Assembly (NCBI GenBank): GCA_014055525.1
Contig: WIAH01000003.1
Coordinates: 1 to 64,000 of the forward strand
Reading direction: 5' to 3'
Source: Nitrospira sp. CR1.3
GTDB lineage: Bacteria > Nitrospirota > Nitrospiria > Nitrospirales > Nitrospiraceae
DNA: 64,000 nucleotides
Shown: positions 49,128-59,361 of the stretch, one piece after another
Position numbering within the stretch: position 1 is the stretch's first letter
Layout of the letters: each line of letters begins with the position of its first letter
Notes under the pieces: model-generated
The model's input: only the letters and a program-made list of their open reading frames with translations
What the model was told of the DNA's origin: nothing
Databases searched by the model: none
Made by a program: the position numbers and the translations under genes

Positions 49128-50827
49128 ACTACTGCCTCTCAAGTCAATTGGAAACCATGGCGGAAACCGCCCGCGAGTTCTGCAACGGGCAGAAACTTCT
49201 CTGCGTGGCGATCATATCCAGCCTCTATCTTGTCATTGCCGGTCTGATCTCATCATGGCGCATGCTGTGGAATGATGAGTTGTTCACGGTTTACATCGCA
49301 AGGTTGGAAAGCCTTTCCGACATTCTGGGAGCCCTCTCAACGGGGGCAGACCAAAATCCTCCGTCTTTCTATTTCATCACGCGAGTGTTCTTGACACTCC
49401 TGGGAGAATCACCTCTGACTGTCCGATTACCGGAAATTCTTGGCGTCCTGTTGCTGAGTATCTGCTTGTTCTTGTTCGTGTCTCACCGATTGCCCGTCCT
49501 CTATGGCATTGCAGCGATGATTTTCCCGCTTACAACTACCGCTTTTGAGTATGCCTATGAAGCAAGACCTTATGGACTCGTGCTCGGATTTTCCGGGTCG
49601 GCGCTCCTGTGTTGGCAACGAGCCGCAGACCATTCACGAAGCGTCTGGTGGCTGATCGGGCTAACTGCGAGCGGGGCGGCGGCGATATCGTGTCATTATT
49701 ACGCCGTACTTCTGTTGGTCCCGCTTGGCGCCGGCGAACTTGCACGTACTTGGAGCAATCGGCGCATCGATTATCCGGCTTGGATATGTTTAGGCCTGAC
49801 ATTGTTCCCGCTACTGGTATTTTTCCCGCTCTTACAAGAGGCGAGATCCTATTCGCAGCATTTTTGGGCGCATCCAGAGTGGAAGAATATTCCCGCCTTC
49901 TACTATTTTCTTCTGACTCCGACCGTTGGACCGATCATTGCCACGCTCGTCTTCGCTGCGATATGGCCAGGCAACGAAAGATCGATGGTTCCGTCGCCCG
50001 AGAAGGCTTCCCAGGGACTTTCTCTGCATGAAACTGCGGCGGCTCTTGGATTTGTTGCAGTTCCTGCGATAGCCCTGATTCTGGCGAAGCTTGCCACGGG
50101 AGCCTTCACAAACCGATATGCGCTAATGTCGGTAGTGGGGTTCAGCATTCTCTCCCCCGTTGCAATATTGAGGGCGTCGAGTCGACGAGGGATGATGGGT
50201 CTCTGCTTCGTCACCTTTCTCTCTGGCTGGTTCATCGTGTCCGGCGTAACCCAAATCAAGCATCAACGGTTCATCGCGAGCAGCTGGCTCAAGACCTACG
50301 ACTTTCTTCAAGCGGCGGATCACACGAAGTTGCCGATAGTAGCTGCAGATCTGCATTCATTCATGACGATGAGGTATTACGCACCACGGGATCTTTCGAC
50401 GCGCGTAGTATATCTCGCCAATCAGCAGGCTTCGGTCAAGTATCTCGGCCACGATACGGTTGACCGGGGGATATTGGACTTAAACAGATGGTTTCGCCTT
50501 GCTGTCGAAGAGTATGTTCCCTTCATGGCGGCACGCCCTCGATTCCTGATCTATGCGCGTGTTCGAGGAGTGCCGAGTTGGCTCGGATATTATTGGATCG
50601 AGCCAGTGAACTTGAATTGGTTGTTTTGTGAATTATCCACTGCCCCAGTGGAAATCGAGCTGAAAGGCTGGAGCGACAACGACCTGCTGTTTCTTGTCAC
50701 TCCTCATGCAGCTGAGCAATCCGAGAATCAGGGGCCTGAGAGGTTTGCCGGCGCTCTGAAATTTTCCGAGAGCGATGGGACGCAGTTTCTACGGAGGAAT
50801 CTCTGCGTGGCGTCTGGCCCTTTCTGA
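49124..50827 (+). CDS. Second GT-C membrane glycosyltransferase
   Basis: A 567-residue polytopic protein. The first periplasmic loop motif MLWNDELFTVYIA and later DQNPPSFYFITRVF match the PMT/ArnT-like family (acidic pair DE). About eleven hydrophobic segments precede a soluble tail (about 410-567). It is coupled to the preceding GT-C gene (ATGA). The two are not closely similar, so they probably have different donors or acceptors. The last gene of the pair is followed by a polyprenyl-phosphate GT2, which could make their donor. Confidence 0.8.
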   Translation: MNYCLSSQLETMAETAREFCNGQKLLCVAIISSLYLVIAGLISSWRMLWNDELFTVYIARLESLSDILGALSTGADQNPPSFYFITRVFLTLLGESPLTVRLPEILGVLLLSICLFLFVSHRLPVLYGIAAMIFPLTTTAFEYAYEARPYGLVLGFSGSALLCWQRAADHSRSVWWLIGLTASGAAAISCHYYAVLLLVPLGAGELARTWSNRRIDYPAWICLGLTLFPLLVFFPLLQEARSYSQHFWAHPEWKNIPAFYYFLLTPTVGPIIATLVFAAIWPGNERSMVPSPEKASQGLSLHETAAALGFVAVPAIALILAKLATGAFTNRYALMSVVGFSILSPVAILRASSRRGMMGLCFVTFLSGWFIVSGVTQIKHQRFIASSWLKTYDFLQAADHTKLPIVAADLHSFMTMRYYAPRDLSTRVVYLANQQASVKYLGHDTVDRGILDLNRWFRLAVEEYVPFMAARPRFLIYARVRGVPSWLGYYWIEPVNLNWLFCELSTAPVEIELKGWSDNDLLFLVTPHAAEQSENQGPERFAGALKFSESDGTQFLRRNLCVASGPF

Positions 50828-50843
50828 TTTCCAAGTCGGTGAG

Positions 50844-52016
50844 ATGGGTTTGAGAGACATGCTGAACGAATCTATTTCCATCACTGATGTCCCCTTGGTG
50901 TCGGTCGTCCTTCCTTGTCTCAACGAAGAAAAAGCCATCGGTGCCTGTATCGAGAGCATCCAAAAGACATTTGCGGAAACCTGTATCCCTGGTGAGATCG
51001 TCGTCTGTGATAACGGCTCGACGGACCGGTCGGTGGCCATCGCGGAGAGCCTGGGGGTCCGCGTTGTGCATCAGCCGGAACGCGGATATGGAAAGGCATA
51101 CTTGAAGGGATTCGCAACCGCGAAGGGAACGTACCTTGTTATGGGTGATGCCGACGACACCTATGACTTCTCGATGATTCCGGTCTTTCTCGAAAAGTTG
51201 CAGGCGGGATATGATTTTGTGACCGGAAGTCGTTACCTGGAGAGAGGCCATGCCACAATCCCCTTCCTGCATCGGATTTTTGGCAACCCTCTGTTGACAA
51301 GAATCCTCAATGCGCTGTTTGAGACAAGATACACCGATGTGTATTGCGGATACCGAGCATTCAGTCGCCGCGCGTATGACACGATTCAACCGGTCAGCCC
51401 CGGCATGGAATTCAACCTCGAATTGGCGATCAACGCCGGCTTAGCCGGACTCAAGGCGACCGAGGTGCCGATTCGCTTACGCGAGCGGAAAGGCGAATCC
51501 AAACTCCGCACATTTCGTGACGGCTGGCGCAGCCTCCGAATGATGCTCATCTATTGCCCCAACAAAGTGTTCTTCTTCCCCGGACTCATCGCCTTGGGAC
51601 TGGGCGTACTGGCCCACATCGTGTCGCTGGCAGGCCTGGTGCAATTCGGTGGAAGACCTCTGGGTACGGCTACGGGCATCTTCGGCACGATCTTCAGCGT
51701 GGCGGGGTTTCAGATCCTGAGCGTAGGGTTGCACGCCAAGACCTATTCGTGGAGCCGTCGCTTCGATAGGGACAACAGGGCCCTGGCCACATTCTACGAC
51801 CGGTTCAATCTGGAGACAGGACTCATGCTGGGCGGAGGCATGCTTCTGATCGGCGCCGCGACACTCGGCTTCCTGGTATGGGAGTGGGCACAGTCGGGAT
51901 TCTTGCCGCTGTCACACCCGGAATGGGCCTCGCTTGGCGCCACGCTGGTGATCATCGGAGGCGGGACGGTGTTTTCATCTTTGTTCATTTCAGCCATGTC
52001 CATGAAGAGGTCATGA
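50844..52016 (+). CDS. GT2 (polyprenyl-phosphate mannose/glucose synthase-like)
   Basis: A 390-residue enzyme. The GT-A domain (about 15-240) has VVLPCLNEEKAIG, VVCDNGSTDRS and the DPM-synthase-like MGDADDTYDFS (DxD at 102-104), then FNLELAINAG and RERKGESKL. Four hydrophobic segments follow. It probably charges polyprenyl phosphate with a sugar for the GT-C enzymes just upstream. A frame from 50775 overlaps the previous gene and has no signal; ATG 50844 or 50859 is likely. Confidence 0.88.
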   Translation: MGLRDMLNESISITDVPLVSVVLPCLNEEKAIGACIESIQKTFAETCIPGEIVVCDNGSTDRSVAIAESLGVRVVHQPERGYGKAYLKGFATAKGTYLVMGDADDTYDFSMIPVFLEKLQAGYDFVTGSRYLERGHATIPFLHRIFGNPLLTRILNALFETRYTDVYCGYRAFSRRAYDTIQPVSPGMEFNLELAINAGLAGLKATEVPIRLRERKGESKLRTFRDGWRSLRMMLIYCPNKVFFFPGLIALGLGVLAHIVSLAGLVQFGGRPLGTATGIFGTIFSVAGFQILSVGLHAKTYSWSRRFDRDNRALATFYDRFNLETGLMLGGGMLLIGAATLGFLVWEWAQSGFLPLSHPEWASLGATLVIIGGGTVFSSLFISAMSMKRS

Positions 52017-52041
52017 CAAGAAACAGTTGAGGTAATGTGCG

Positions 52042-53094
52042 ATGAAGGTCTTTATCACCGGTTCGAGCGGCTTGATCGGATCGGAGCTGGTGACTTTTTT
52101 CGATCAGCGCGGCGCTCGAGTGGTCGGGGTCGACAACAATATGCGCGCTGATTTCTTCGGCCCGGAAGGCGACACGACCTGGAATCTTGAGCGACTACGG
52201 AAAAGCACCAAGCGGTTCTCTCACCATAGGCTGGACATTCGTGACAGGCACGCGCTCTTCAACTTGTTTCAGAGTGAAGGCCCTTTCAATCTGGTCGTGC
52301 ATTGTGCGGCTCAGCCGAGTCACGATCTGGCGGCCCGAAGGCCGGTTGATGATTTCGACGTCAATGCGACCGGAACTCTCAACATGCTGGAGGGTACTCG
52401 TCAATATTCCCCGGATGCGGTGGTCGTATTCATGTCGACGAACAAGGTGTACGGGGACGCTCCGAACGAGCTGCCGCTGAACGAGCTGGAACGACGATGG
52501 GATTATGCGCGCGCTGAGGACTATCGTGGTATCGGGGAAACCATGAGGATCGACGGCTCGATGCACTCCATCTTCGGGGCCAGCAAGGTTGCGGCCGACG
52601 TGATGACGCAGGAGTATGGCCGTTATTTCGGCATGAAGACACATTGCCTCCGCGCTGGTTGCCTCACGGGTCCCAATCATTCTGGCGTGGAGCTTCACGG
52701 ATTTCTGTCCTATCTCGTTAAGGTGCAGCTGCAGGGGGCGACCTATCGTGTCTTTGGATATAAGGGAAAGCAGGTTCGTGACAATATTCACAGTTTCGAT
52801 ATCGCGCGGGCAATAGAGGAAATTTACAACAGTCCACGCTGCGGAGAGGTCTACAACATGGGTGGCGGACGGGCCAACTCCTGTTCCATCCTCGAGGCTT
52901 TCGATATCGTCGAGCGCCTCACGGGCAGAAAGATGCGTCACGAATATGTCGATCAACCGCGTGCGGGAGACCACATCTGCTACATCAGCGATCTCTCGAA
53001 GTTTCAGGCGCATTATCCAAACTGGACGATCAGTAAGCCGCTTGACGAGGTATTTCGAGACATCGTCGATGCCTGGACCGCCGGGCGACATTGA
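52042..53094 (+). CDS. CDP-paratose-2-epimerase-like NAD-dependent epimerase
   Basis: A 350-residue extended SDR. The NAD motif is TGSSGLIGS (6-14), and family blocks are [12 protein letters not shown], then [26 protein letters not shown] typical of the CDP-paratose/tyvelose-2-epimerase branch. In the active-site segment the usual YxxxK reads FGASK, so the catalytic Tyr is Phe while the Lys is kept. It probably makes or remodels a nucleotide sugar for this glycan. The start has a clear spacing from the previous stop and is followed by the fused methyltransferase gene 11 bases on. Confidence 0.85.
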   Translation: MKVFITGSSGLIGSELVTFFDQRGARVVGVDNNMRADFFGPEGDTTWNLERLRKSTKRFSHHRLDIRDRHALFNLFQSEGPFNLVVHCAAQPSHDLAARRPVDDFDVNATGTLNMLEGTRQYSPDAVVVFMSTNKVYGDAPNELPLNELERRWDYARAEDYRGIGETMRIDGSMHSIFGASKVAADVMTQEYGRYFGMKTHCLRAGCLTGPNHSGVELHGFLSYLVKVQLQGATYRVFGYKGKQVRDNIHSFDIARAIEEIYNSPRCGEVYNMGGGRANSCSILEAFDIVERLTGRKMRHEYVDQPRAGDHICYISDLSKFQAHYPNWTISKPLDEVFRDIVDAWTAGRH

Positions 53095-53105
53095 CGCGAG
53101 GTTTC

Positions 53106-54692
53106 ATGAGCCCTTTCGACCGGCCATTGCTGCAGACCCTTGCGCTTCGTGAGCGGATCCGGGACGACTACTTTATCCATCGGGACCCGATCGCGAACGA
53201 TCGCTTGCGTTGGCGGGCGCAAGCCTTTCGCCACCTGGTACATCTGTTACCCGGCCAGACTATTCTAGAACTCGGCTGCGGCCTTGGGTTGTTTACGCGA
53301 CAGCTCGCCCATGTGACCCGTGGACGAAATGCGATTACGGCCGTCACGTTTGATCTCGCTTTTCGCCAAGCAGCCGACTGGCCCGCCTCCGCCAGCCTGA
53401 CCGCGATGGAATCGTTCCCCGGAGCCCTGGAGGGCGGCCAGTTTGACTACATTGTCGCGATGGACCTGCTCGATCGACGGAACTGCGCAGCCTTGCTGCA
53501 GCAGGTGTACGGATTCCTGAAGCCTGGCGGTCAGGTGCTTTTTTACGAAAGCAACCCCTGGAACGTTGTGCTGAAAATTCGACGGGCCGTTGCGAACCTC
53601 TTCGGCAAGGCCGATCCCCGGTCCCTCCTCAGCCGGAGCCAACTCTACGAGTTGATGTCGGAAGTCGGGTTTACCCGGGTCTTTGCCCAGTTTAACGATT
53701 TCGTTTTTGCCCCGCTCTCTCCGCGAGCCATCTGGCTGTTGCGCAATCTCTCGATCATCTTGGAGAACGCGCCAGGCATTCGGACCCTCGCGGGATCCAT
53801 TCTTGTCCACGCACAGAAGCCGCCGCATCGTGCGGAGAGACCGGCTTTGTCGCTGGTTGAGCATGGAACGCTCGGGCGTGCGGTATCTGTTGTGGTGCCT
53901 TGCTACAATGAAGAGATGAACGTGGAGCCTCTGGTAAACGGTCTTCGCCGATATTTCGACGACTATCTCCAGGAGATTATCCTGGTCGACGACAACAGTC
54001 AGGACGGGACGGCCGAAGTCATTCGGAGGCTGGCCGCTTCAGACGATCGAATTCGGCTCGTTTCACGGACCGGGCCGAACGGCGTCGGCCGTGCGCTCTC
54101 AGCGGGGTTGCGCTCAACGACCGGCCAGTACGTCTTGACCATGGATTGCGACTTCCAACATTTACTGCCGGAAGTTTCGGATCTTTTCGATGAGGCGGTG
54201 AAAGGATACGATGTCGTGATTGGGAGCAGGTTTTCCCGGCATAGCGTGTTGTTGAACTATCCCTTCGGCAAGATCGTCGCCAACCGTGGATTCCACTTGA
54301 TGGCTCAGGTCCTGTTGTTTCGTCGCTTTCGCGACCTGACGAATAACTTGAAACTGCTCCGCCGCGAGGTCGTGGAGAGCCTTTGTCTGCTCGAACCATG
54401 GTTCGCGGTGAATGCGGAAATGGGATTGCAACCGCTGATGATGGGCTTTCATGTGAAGGAAGTCCCGATATCCTGGATCAATCGCACTCCCGATATGGGC
54501 ATGTCCTCGTTCAAGCTCGCTCAGGTGGGGTGGGGATATTGGCGCGTGCTCGGCCGGTTGTGGCTCCGCTCAGTGTTCGGAACTGGCCCGTATCGTAACC
54601 TGCCGGTTCGGGAGGGGAGTCGTCATACGTGGAGATCGACCGACGCTGATGAGATTCGATCTTTGAGAGAGGAAGGCAAGAGGTCGCACTAG
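53106..54692 (+). CDS. Methyltransferase-GT2 fusion protein
   Basis: A 528-residue two-domain protein. Residues 1-240 are a class I SAM-dependent methyltransferase (ILELGCGLGLFTRQL, then FDYIVAMDLLDR and FLKPGGQVLFYE); residues about 260-500 are a GT2 (VSVVVPCYNEEMN, VDDNSQDGT, TMDCDFQH). The DPM-synthase-like GT end reads NNLKLLRREVVESL and ISWINRTPDMGMSS. The fusion may couple glycosylation with methylation of the same lipid-linked or nucleotide-linked sugar. ATG 53106 has GAGG upstream; an earlier TTG at 53091 overlaps the previous stop. Confidence 0.87.
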   Translation: MSPFDRPLLQTLALRERIRDDYFIHRDPIANDRLRWRAQAFRHLVHLLPGQTILELGCGLGLFTRQLAHVTRGRNAITAVTFDLAFRQAADWPASASLTAMESFPGALEGGQFDYIVAMDLLDRRNCAALLQQVYGFLKPGGQVLFYESNPWNVVLKIRRAVANLFGKADPRSLLSRSQLYELMSEVGFTRVFAQFNDFVFAPLSPRAIWLLRNLSIILENAPGIRTLAGSILVHAQKPPHRAERPALSLVEHGTLGRAVSVVVPCYNEEMNVEPLVNGLRRYFDDYLQEIILVDDNSQDGTAEVIRRLAASDDRIRLVSRTGPNGVGRALSAGLRSTTGQYVLTMDCDFQHLLPEVSDLFDEAVKGYDVVIGSRFSRHSVLLNYPFGKIVANRGFHLMAQVLLFRRFRDLTNNLKLLRREVVESLCLLEPWFAVNAEMGLQPLMMGFHVKEVPISWINRTPDMGMSSFKLAQVGWGYWRVLGRLWLRSVFGTGPYRNLPVREGSRHTWRSTDADEIRSLREEGKRSH

Positions 54693-54695
54693 GTC

Positions 54696-56270
54696 ATGAT
54701 CAGCGCAGGCAAGTCAGTTTCTTCAAACGGAGTTGTGAGCGAGCATGTGTTTCAGTCGAAAGATCGCGCCATCTTCCTGATCTTGACCCTCCTGGGTCTC
54801 GGCGCGATCGTCTTCTTCCTGTCCTCTTGGTTCCGCCTTCCTGCTTGGGGCACGCATCCGTTTTCCATGGTCGTTCTTTTTGCCATCCTCTCGGCGCTGC
54901 TTGTCAACCATCTCGCGCGATGGTGGGTACTGAGGGACATGGTCAGACCTCTTCCTGTTCCGGCCAGGTCCGGTTGGAAGGTGGCGGTGGTCACAACGTT
55001 CGTGCCAAGGCTCGAACCGTTGGAGATGCTCGAAAGAACGCTGTCGGCTCTTGTTGCGATGGATTACCCACATGACACCTGGGTGTTGGATGAAGAGGAT
55101 GACGATCGTGTCAGACAGCTTTGCGAATCGACCGGCGCCATCCACTTTAGCCGGAAGCGGTTTCCCCATTATCAGACGGAAGTTGGGACCTATCGGAAAG
55201 CCTCTAAACATGGAAACTACAACGCGTGGCTCCATGAAATAGGGTTCAACCGGTATGAGATCTTGGCCGCATTCGATCCCGACCATGTGCCGGAACCGAA
55301 TTTCCTGTCGAGAGTCCTCGGCTTCTTCGAAAGCGCGAGAGTCGGCTATGTGCAGGCGCCGCAGGTGTATGCCAATCAACAGGCGAGCTTCATCGCGAGG
55401 GGGGCGGCAGAGGAAACCTATGAATTCTTCTCATCGGTCCAAATGGCCTGTTATGCGAAAGGGTTTCCACTCATTATCGGATGCCATAACACCCACCGTC
55501 TGTCCGCCCTACGAGAGTGCGGAGGATTTGCCTCACATGATGCCGACGATCTACTCCTGACGCTTCTCTATCAAAGCCGAGGATGGCACGGTGTCTATGT
55601 GCCCGAGATCCTGGCCCGCGGATTGGCTCCGGTCGATTGGCCTACCTATCTTAATCAACAGCGGCGATGGACCCGGTCGGTTCTTGATATCAAGCTTCGG
55701 ATCGGGCCAATCGTTGCGCGCAATCTGTCGCCGGCCGCCATGTTCCTCAATGTGTTGCACGGGCTCAATTATGTTCATCGAAGCATCGTGCTTCCGGTCG
55801 CCATGATCCTGGTAGCGATGATGCTTTTGTCCGGAGACATTCCAGTTGTGGCGACATCGGACACCATGATCGGAGGCGGTCTCACCATTCTCGTCCTGGA
55901 GATCTGGGAGTGGTTTCGGCAGCGGTTTTATTTAGGAGGGAAGTTCGAAAGAGGGTTTCACTGGAGGGCCTGGCTAGTGCAGTTTGCCAAATGGCCCTAC
56001 CAGATAGCGGCATTCGCCGATGTGATTTTCAAGCGACAGTTCCCTTACGTGACCACTCCAAAATCAGAGAGGGTGTCTCACCCTGTGTTCGTGCTCTGGC
56101 CTCATCTGATCACCCTTATCGTTACGGCGTCCGCCTGGCTGATCGGACGTTCCCTTCATGGAACCCCTCCTGTCGCTCTACAACTCTGTGGAGGAGCGAT
56201 CATGGTCGTGACGCTGGGGCTTATGATCACCGAATGGATAGAACGGTCTGGAGAGACCGGTGAACCGTAA
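54696..56270 (+). CDS. Cellulose-synthase-like processive GT2
   Basis: A 524-residue membrane glycosyltransferase. Two N-terminal segments (about 25-45, 55-75) precede the GT domain. The processive-GT signature is complete: LDEEDDD (131-137, D motif), FDPDHV (193-198), HDADD (281-285, TED position) and QQRRW (321-325). About four to five C-terminal segments form the channel. Such enzymes make and extrude beta-linked polymers. A PilZ domain is not fused, but three PilZ proteins are encoded 20 kb upstream. It ends the first part of the operon. Confidence 0.9.
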   Translation: MISAGKSVSSNGVVSEHVFQSKDRAIFLILTLLGLGAIVFFLSSWFRLPAWGTHPFSMVVLFAILSALLVNHLARWWVLRDMVRPLPVPARSGWKVAVVTTFVPRLEPLEMLERTLSALVAMDYPHDTWVLDEEDDDRVRQLCESTGAIHFSRKRFPHYQTEVGTYRKASKHGNYNAWLHEIGFNRYEILAAFDPDHVPEPNFLSRVLGFFESARVGYVQAPQVYANQQASFIARGAAEETYEFFSSVQMACYAKGFPLIIGCHNTHRLSALRECGGFASHDADDLLLTLLYQSRGWHGVYVPEILARGLAPVDWPTYLNQQRRWTRSVLDIKLRIGPIVARNLSPAAMFLNVLHGLNYVHRSIVLPVAMILVAMMLLSGDIPVVATSDTMIGGGLTILVLEIWEWFRQRFYLGGKFERGFHWRAWLVQFAKWPYQIAAFADVIFKRQFPYVTTPKSERVSHPVFVLWPHLITLIVTASAWLIGRSLHGTPPVALQLCGGAIMVVTLGLMITEWIERSGETGEP

Positions 56271-56538
56271 GTCCCTTGATCGCAGATCATGCAGGTACTA
56301 GATACTGGATCAATATCGGGCGGTGATCTCTCACAGCCCCTCCTTCCGTAGGGGAGAGCCGAGTTAAGAGGTATTGGCGGCTCGACTGGCTATTTTTATA
56401 CTCGTTCCATAACCAGAAGGATTTCTCGCGCGTTTGTTTCTCCGATAAATGTCCAATCTGGAATCGTCTCACGGCTAGAAGAGCTGAAAAAAGACGACTC
56501 ATTTCTTCAAGTCGATCGGGACTTCTCGGCTCAAGAGT
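56271..56538 (+). other. Intergenic region before the flippase gene
   Basis: About 268 bases with no supported gene. A short CCCCT-AGGGG stem lies near 56336-56352. Base composition is more AT-rich than the flanking genes, so it may hold an internal promoter for the second part of the operon. Confidence 0.45.
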
Positions 56539-58005
56539 ATGGCGCTTCTGACTACGACAACCGGACGGCGCATGATGGACGGCACGGCTCGTATCATGCT
56601 GGCGGAAGCGTTGTTCCCGCTCACGGCGCTCATCACGACCGGATACTTGACGAGACGGCTGGGGCCTGAAGGCTACGGTTTGCTGGCTCTCACGCTGACC
56701 ACAATCATCTGGATCGAGAGCGCAATTGTCTCGTTCTTTGCGAAGGCGACTATCAAATTTGTCGGAGAATCTACAGACTGGAGGCCCCTCGGGTCGACGA
56801 TCATCCGATTAAGCTTCCTGGCGGGGAGCGCAGCCATGTTGCTGCTGTGGATGCTGGCCGCACCGATCGGCACAATCCTTCATGAGCCGAAGTTGGCATT
56901 CTATCTTCGAATCGGCGCGATCGACATTCCGATCCTGTGCGCCGGGCAAGCTTATCGCAGCGTCCTTATCGGAGCGGCGAAGTTCGGCGGCAGCGCTCTC
57001 GCGAGAGCCGCCCGATGGGTATGCAGGTTGTGTATTGTGGTGTTACTGGTTGAAGCAGGTCTCTCAATTGCGGGAGCCCTCCTCGGGGTCATCGGGTCCT
57101 CTTTTGTCGAACTAGCGGTCAGCCGATGGTATCTCGGCGTGAAGAGACCGGCGAGTCGTCCTCGAACCGGTTTACCCATTCGCCAGTACGGCACGATGCT
57201 CTTTGTTTCGTCTCTCTGCCTCATTGCATATAACGGCATGGATTTGTTCATGCTGAAGGTTCTCGGGGGTACGGCCGCTCAGTCCGGTATCTATGGCGCA
57301 GCCCAGAGCCTGTCGTTGCTTCCAGGGCTGTTCGCATGGACGTTTTCCTCGCTCCTTCTGGCGACGCTCAGCCGGCTGCTGGCGGAGCACGCGCAGGAAC
57401 GGGCGAGGGAACTCGTACGCGATGCCATGCGTGTGACCTTGTGGTTGCTTCCTGTGGCAGCCATTATCGCCGGGGCGGCTTCCGATATCGTCCAGGCCGT
57501 GTTCGGTCCGGCATTTGTGTCGGCCGCTCCGCTCTTGTCCGTATTGGTCGTCGGGGCTGTGGCCAACGTGATGATGATGGTCGGGATCACAATCATGACC
57601 GCCGCAGGCATGCCGGCTAAAACCGTGCTGTTCACAGCGCCGTTAGTTCCCCTGGCCTTTGTGGGTCATCTGCTCGTGATTCCTCAGTGGGGAGCGCAAG
57701 GGGCCGCGCTCGTTACGCTGGGAGTCTCGTTCGTCGGGGCCTCTGCCGGCGTTGCGGGCGTACACGCCATGTGGAACGTATGGCCGCCGAGCGGAACGCT
57801 GGTACGTTGTGGGGTAGTCGCTCTAGCCGCTGGTGCCGCCTCAATGCTGTGGCCGACTCCCGGGTTGGTCGTTTTTGTGAAGCTCATCGTACTGGGCATG
57901 GGCTGCCTCCTGACCTACTGGGGGATCGGAGAGTTTCGTCACGCTGAGATCGCGGCGGTTCGCGCGTTGCTGCTTCGGAAAAGGGAACCCGTGGCGGTGA
58001 CTTGA
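56539..58005 (+). CDS. Wzx-type oligosaccharide flippase
   Basis: A 488-residue polytopic protein of the MOP/polysaccharide-biosynthesis class, with about 12-14 transmembrane segments. The N-terminal block ALFPLTALITTGYLTRRLGPEGYGLLAL is characteristic, and the second half has the MATE-like QSGIYGAAQSLSLLPG. It should move the lipid-linked repeat across the inner membrane. Together with the GT genes it points to a Wzx-dependent rather than an ABC-dependent glycan. Confidence 0.88.
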   Translation: MALLTTTTGRRMMDGTARIMLAEALFPLTALITTGYLTRRLGPEGYGLLALTLTTIIWIESAIVSFFAKATIKFVGESTDWRPLGSTIIRLSFLAGSAAMLLLWMLAAPIGTILHEPKLAFYLRIGAIDIPILCAGQAYRSVLIGAAKFGGSALARAARWVCRLCIVVLLVEAGLSIAGALLGVIGSSFVELAVSRWYLGVKRPASRPRTGLPIRQYGTMLFVSSLCLIAYNGMDLFMLKVLGGTAAQSGIYGAAQSLSLLPGLFAWTFSSLLLATLSRLLAEHAQERARELVRDAMRVTLWLLPVAAIIAGAASDIVQAVFGPAFVSAAPLLSVLVVGAVANVMMMVGITIMTAAGMPAKTVLFTAPLVPLAFVGHLLVIPQWGAQGAALVTLGVSFVGASAGVAGVHAMWNVWPPSGTLVRCGVVALAAGAASMLWPTPGLVVFVKLIVLGMGCLLTYWGIGEFRHAEIAAVRALLLRKREPVAVT

Positions 58006-58075
58006 AAGAAGCGGCATCCGTGCGAAAGAGGAGCCCTTCCAGACCATAAGAACAGCAGAGGCAACCCGGATAGAT

Positions 58076-59242
58076 ATGGCAAGAATTCTCATCGCATCGC
58101 TTGTTGATCCTCTCACGCATCCGGGAGGCGCAGGGACCTACACGCGCGGACTGGTTGCGGCTCTTCGGAAAGGAAAGACGAAGCCCGAGGTCGACTTGAT
58201 TGGACCTTATGAACCTCCTCCGGGGTCGTGGTATCGGTGGCGGCAGGCGATATCCCTCGTCGGATCCTGCTGCTCGAAATTTCCGGCAAAAGCGCTGTTC
58301 GCTCGCCGGCATGAGCTGCAGGCGCGAATCCGTGAGGCTGTTCGCTCTAAACACTATGACACAGTGCTGATTAACGGCAGCGACATGTTATGGGTACTAG
58401 AGGAGCTGTCACCCCGGACACCTGCGATGCTCGTCGCACACAACCTTGAACACCGGCTGCTGGCCCAACAATTAGCCACTTACCGCTTTCTGACGTCTGT
58501 GCTTCAGCGTGAAATCACCAAACAGCGTCACTATGAGCTGGAGGGATACTGTCGGGTCGGCGGAGTCATCTTCGTTTCGGCTGCCGAAATGGCCTGGAGT
58601 GTGGCGCAAGTCCCGTCTCTTCGCGCCGTCCATGTGCCGCCGCTGTTCGTGCAAGCGCCGATCGTCCGTACACTGATCCGCGGCGCCCGGTTGCGCCTCG
58701 GGTACCTCGCGGATTTTGCCTGGTGGCCCAATTATCGCAACTGGTCGTGGCTGATCGACGAGATTCTTCCTCGCGTGCGCCGCCCGGTGGAAGTTCACGT
58801 CTTCGGGCGACAAAGCAATCAGCTCTCTCCACGGGACCGCATCGTTATCCATGGCGCGGTATCAGATCTGACGGCGGTATGGAATCAGGTCGATTTCATG
58901 GTGTGTCCCATGCGCACAGGAGCTGGCGTGAGCGTCAAAGTTGCGGAAAGCCTGTACAATCGAATGCCAGTGCTGGCGACGCCAGAGGCGGTCCAAGGCT
59001 TCGCATGCTCAACCGGACCGGGCTTGACAGTCATCGATAAGGCTGAAGCCTGGGCTGCTTTCTTGAATTCTCCTGACGCGGATGAATTGGCGACTCAGGA
59101 GCCATCAGAAGAGCTGCGGCGCCAATTCAGCATCGACCGACATGTGAAACCACTGGAACAGCTTGTAGCCGAGGCGGCTCTCGATTGTCCTACGGGCAAC
59201 GCGCATTCGGATTTGTCAATGGTGGCAGGGACGGCGTACTAG
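58076..59242 (+). CDS. GT4-like GT-B glycosyltransferase
   Basis: A 388-residue retaining glycosyltransferase. Residues 1-180 form the acceptor half (ILIASLVDPLTHPGGAGTYTRGL), and the donor half has LGYLADFAWWPNYRN, then VDFMVCPMRTGAGVSVKVAESLYNRMPVLAT, the GT4 donor motif with the Glu kept. A Cys-rich middle precedes it. It is in line with the flippase and GT2 genes. Substrate unknown. Confidence 0.87.
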   Translation: MARILIASLVDPLTHPGGAGTYTRGLVAALRKGKTKPEVDLIGPYEPPPGSWYRWRQAISLVGSCCSKFPAKALFARRHELQARIREAVRSKHYDTVLINGSDMLWVLEELSPRTPAMLVAHNLEHRLLAQQLATYRFLTSVLQREITKQRHYELEGYCRVGGVIFVSAAEMAWSVAQVPSLRAVHVPPLFVQAPIVRTLIRGARLRLGYLADFAWWPNYRNWSWLIDEILPRVRRPVEVHVFGRQSNQLSPRDRIVIHGAVSDLTAVWNQVDFMVCPMRTGAGVSVKVAESLYNRMPVLATPEAVQGFACSTGPGLTVIDKAEAWAAFLNSPDADELATQEPSEELRRQFSIDRHVKPLEQLVAEAALDCPTGNAHSDLSMVAGTAY

Positions 59243-59361
59243 CGAGCAGCGGTGATCAGAATGTCTTTGCAAACTGCGGCACTGACTGAACAGATGAGCG
59301 GGGGGCCGAACCTCGAGTTCCAGCGCATCTCGTGAGAATTGGTCCGCGGGGAGGGTATTCG

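Noticed and set aside
52195..53091. A 298-residue minus-strand frame antisense to the epimerase
   Set aside because: Mirror of a well-supported SDR; no independent motif.
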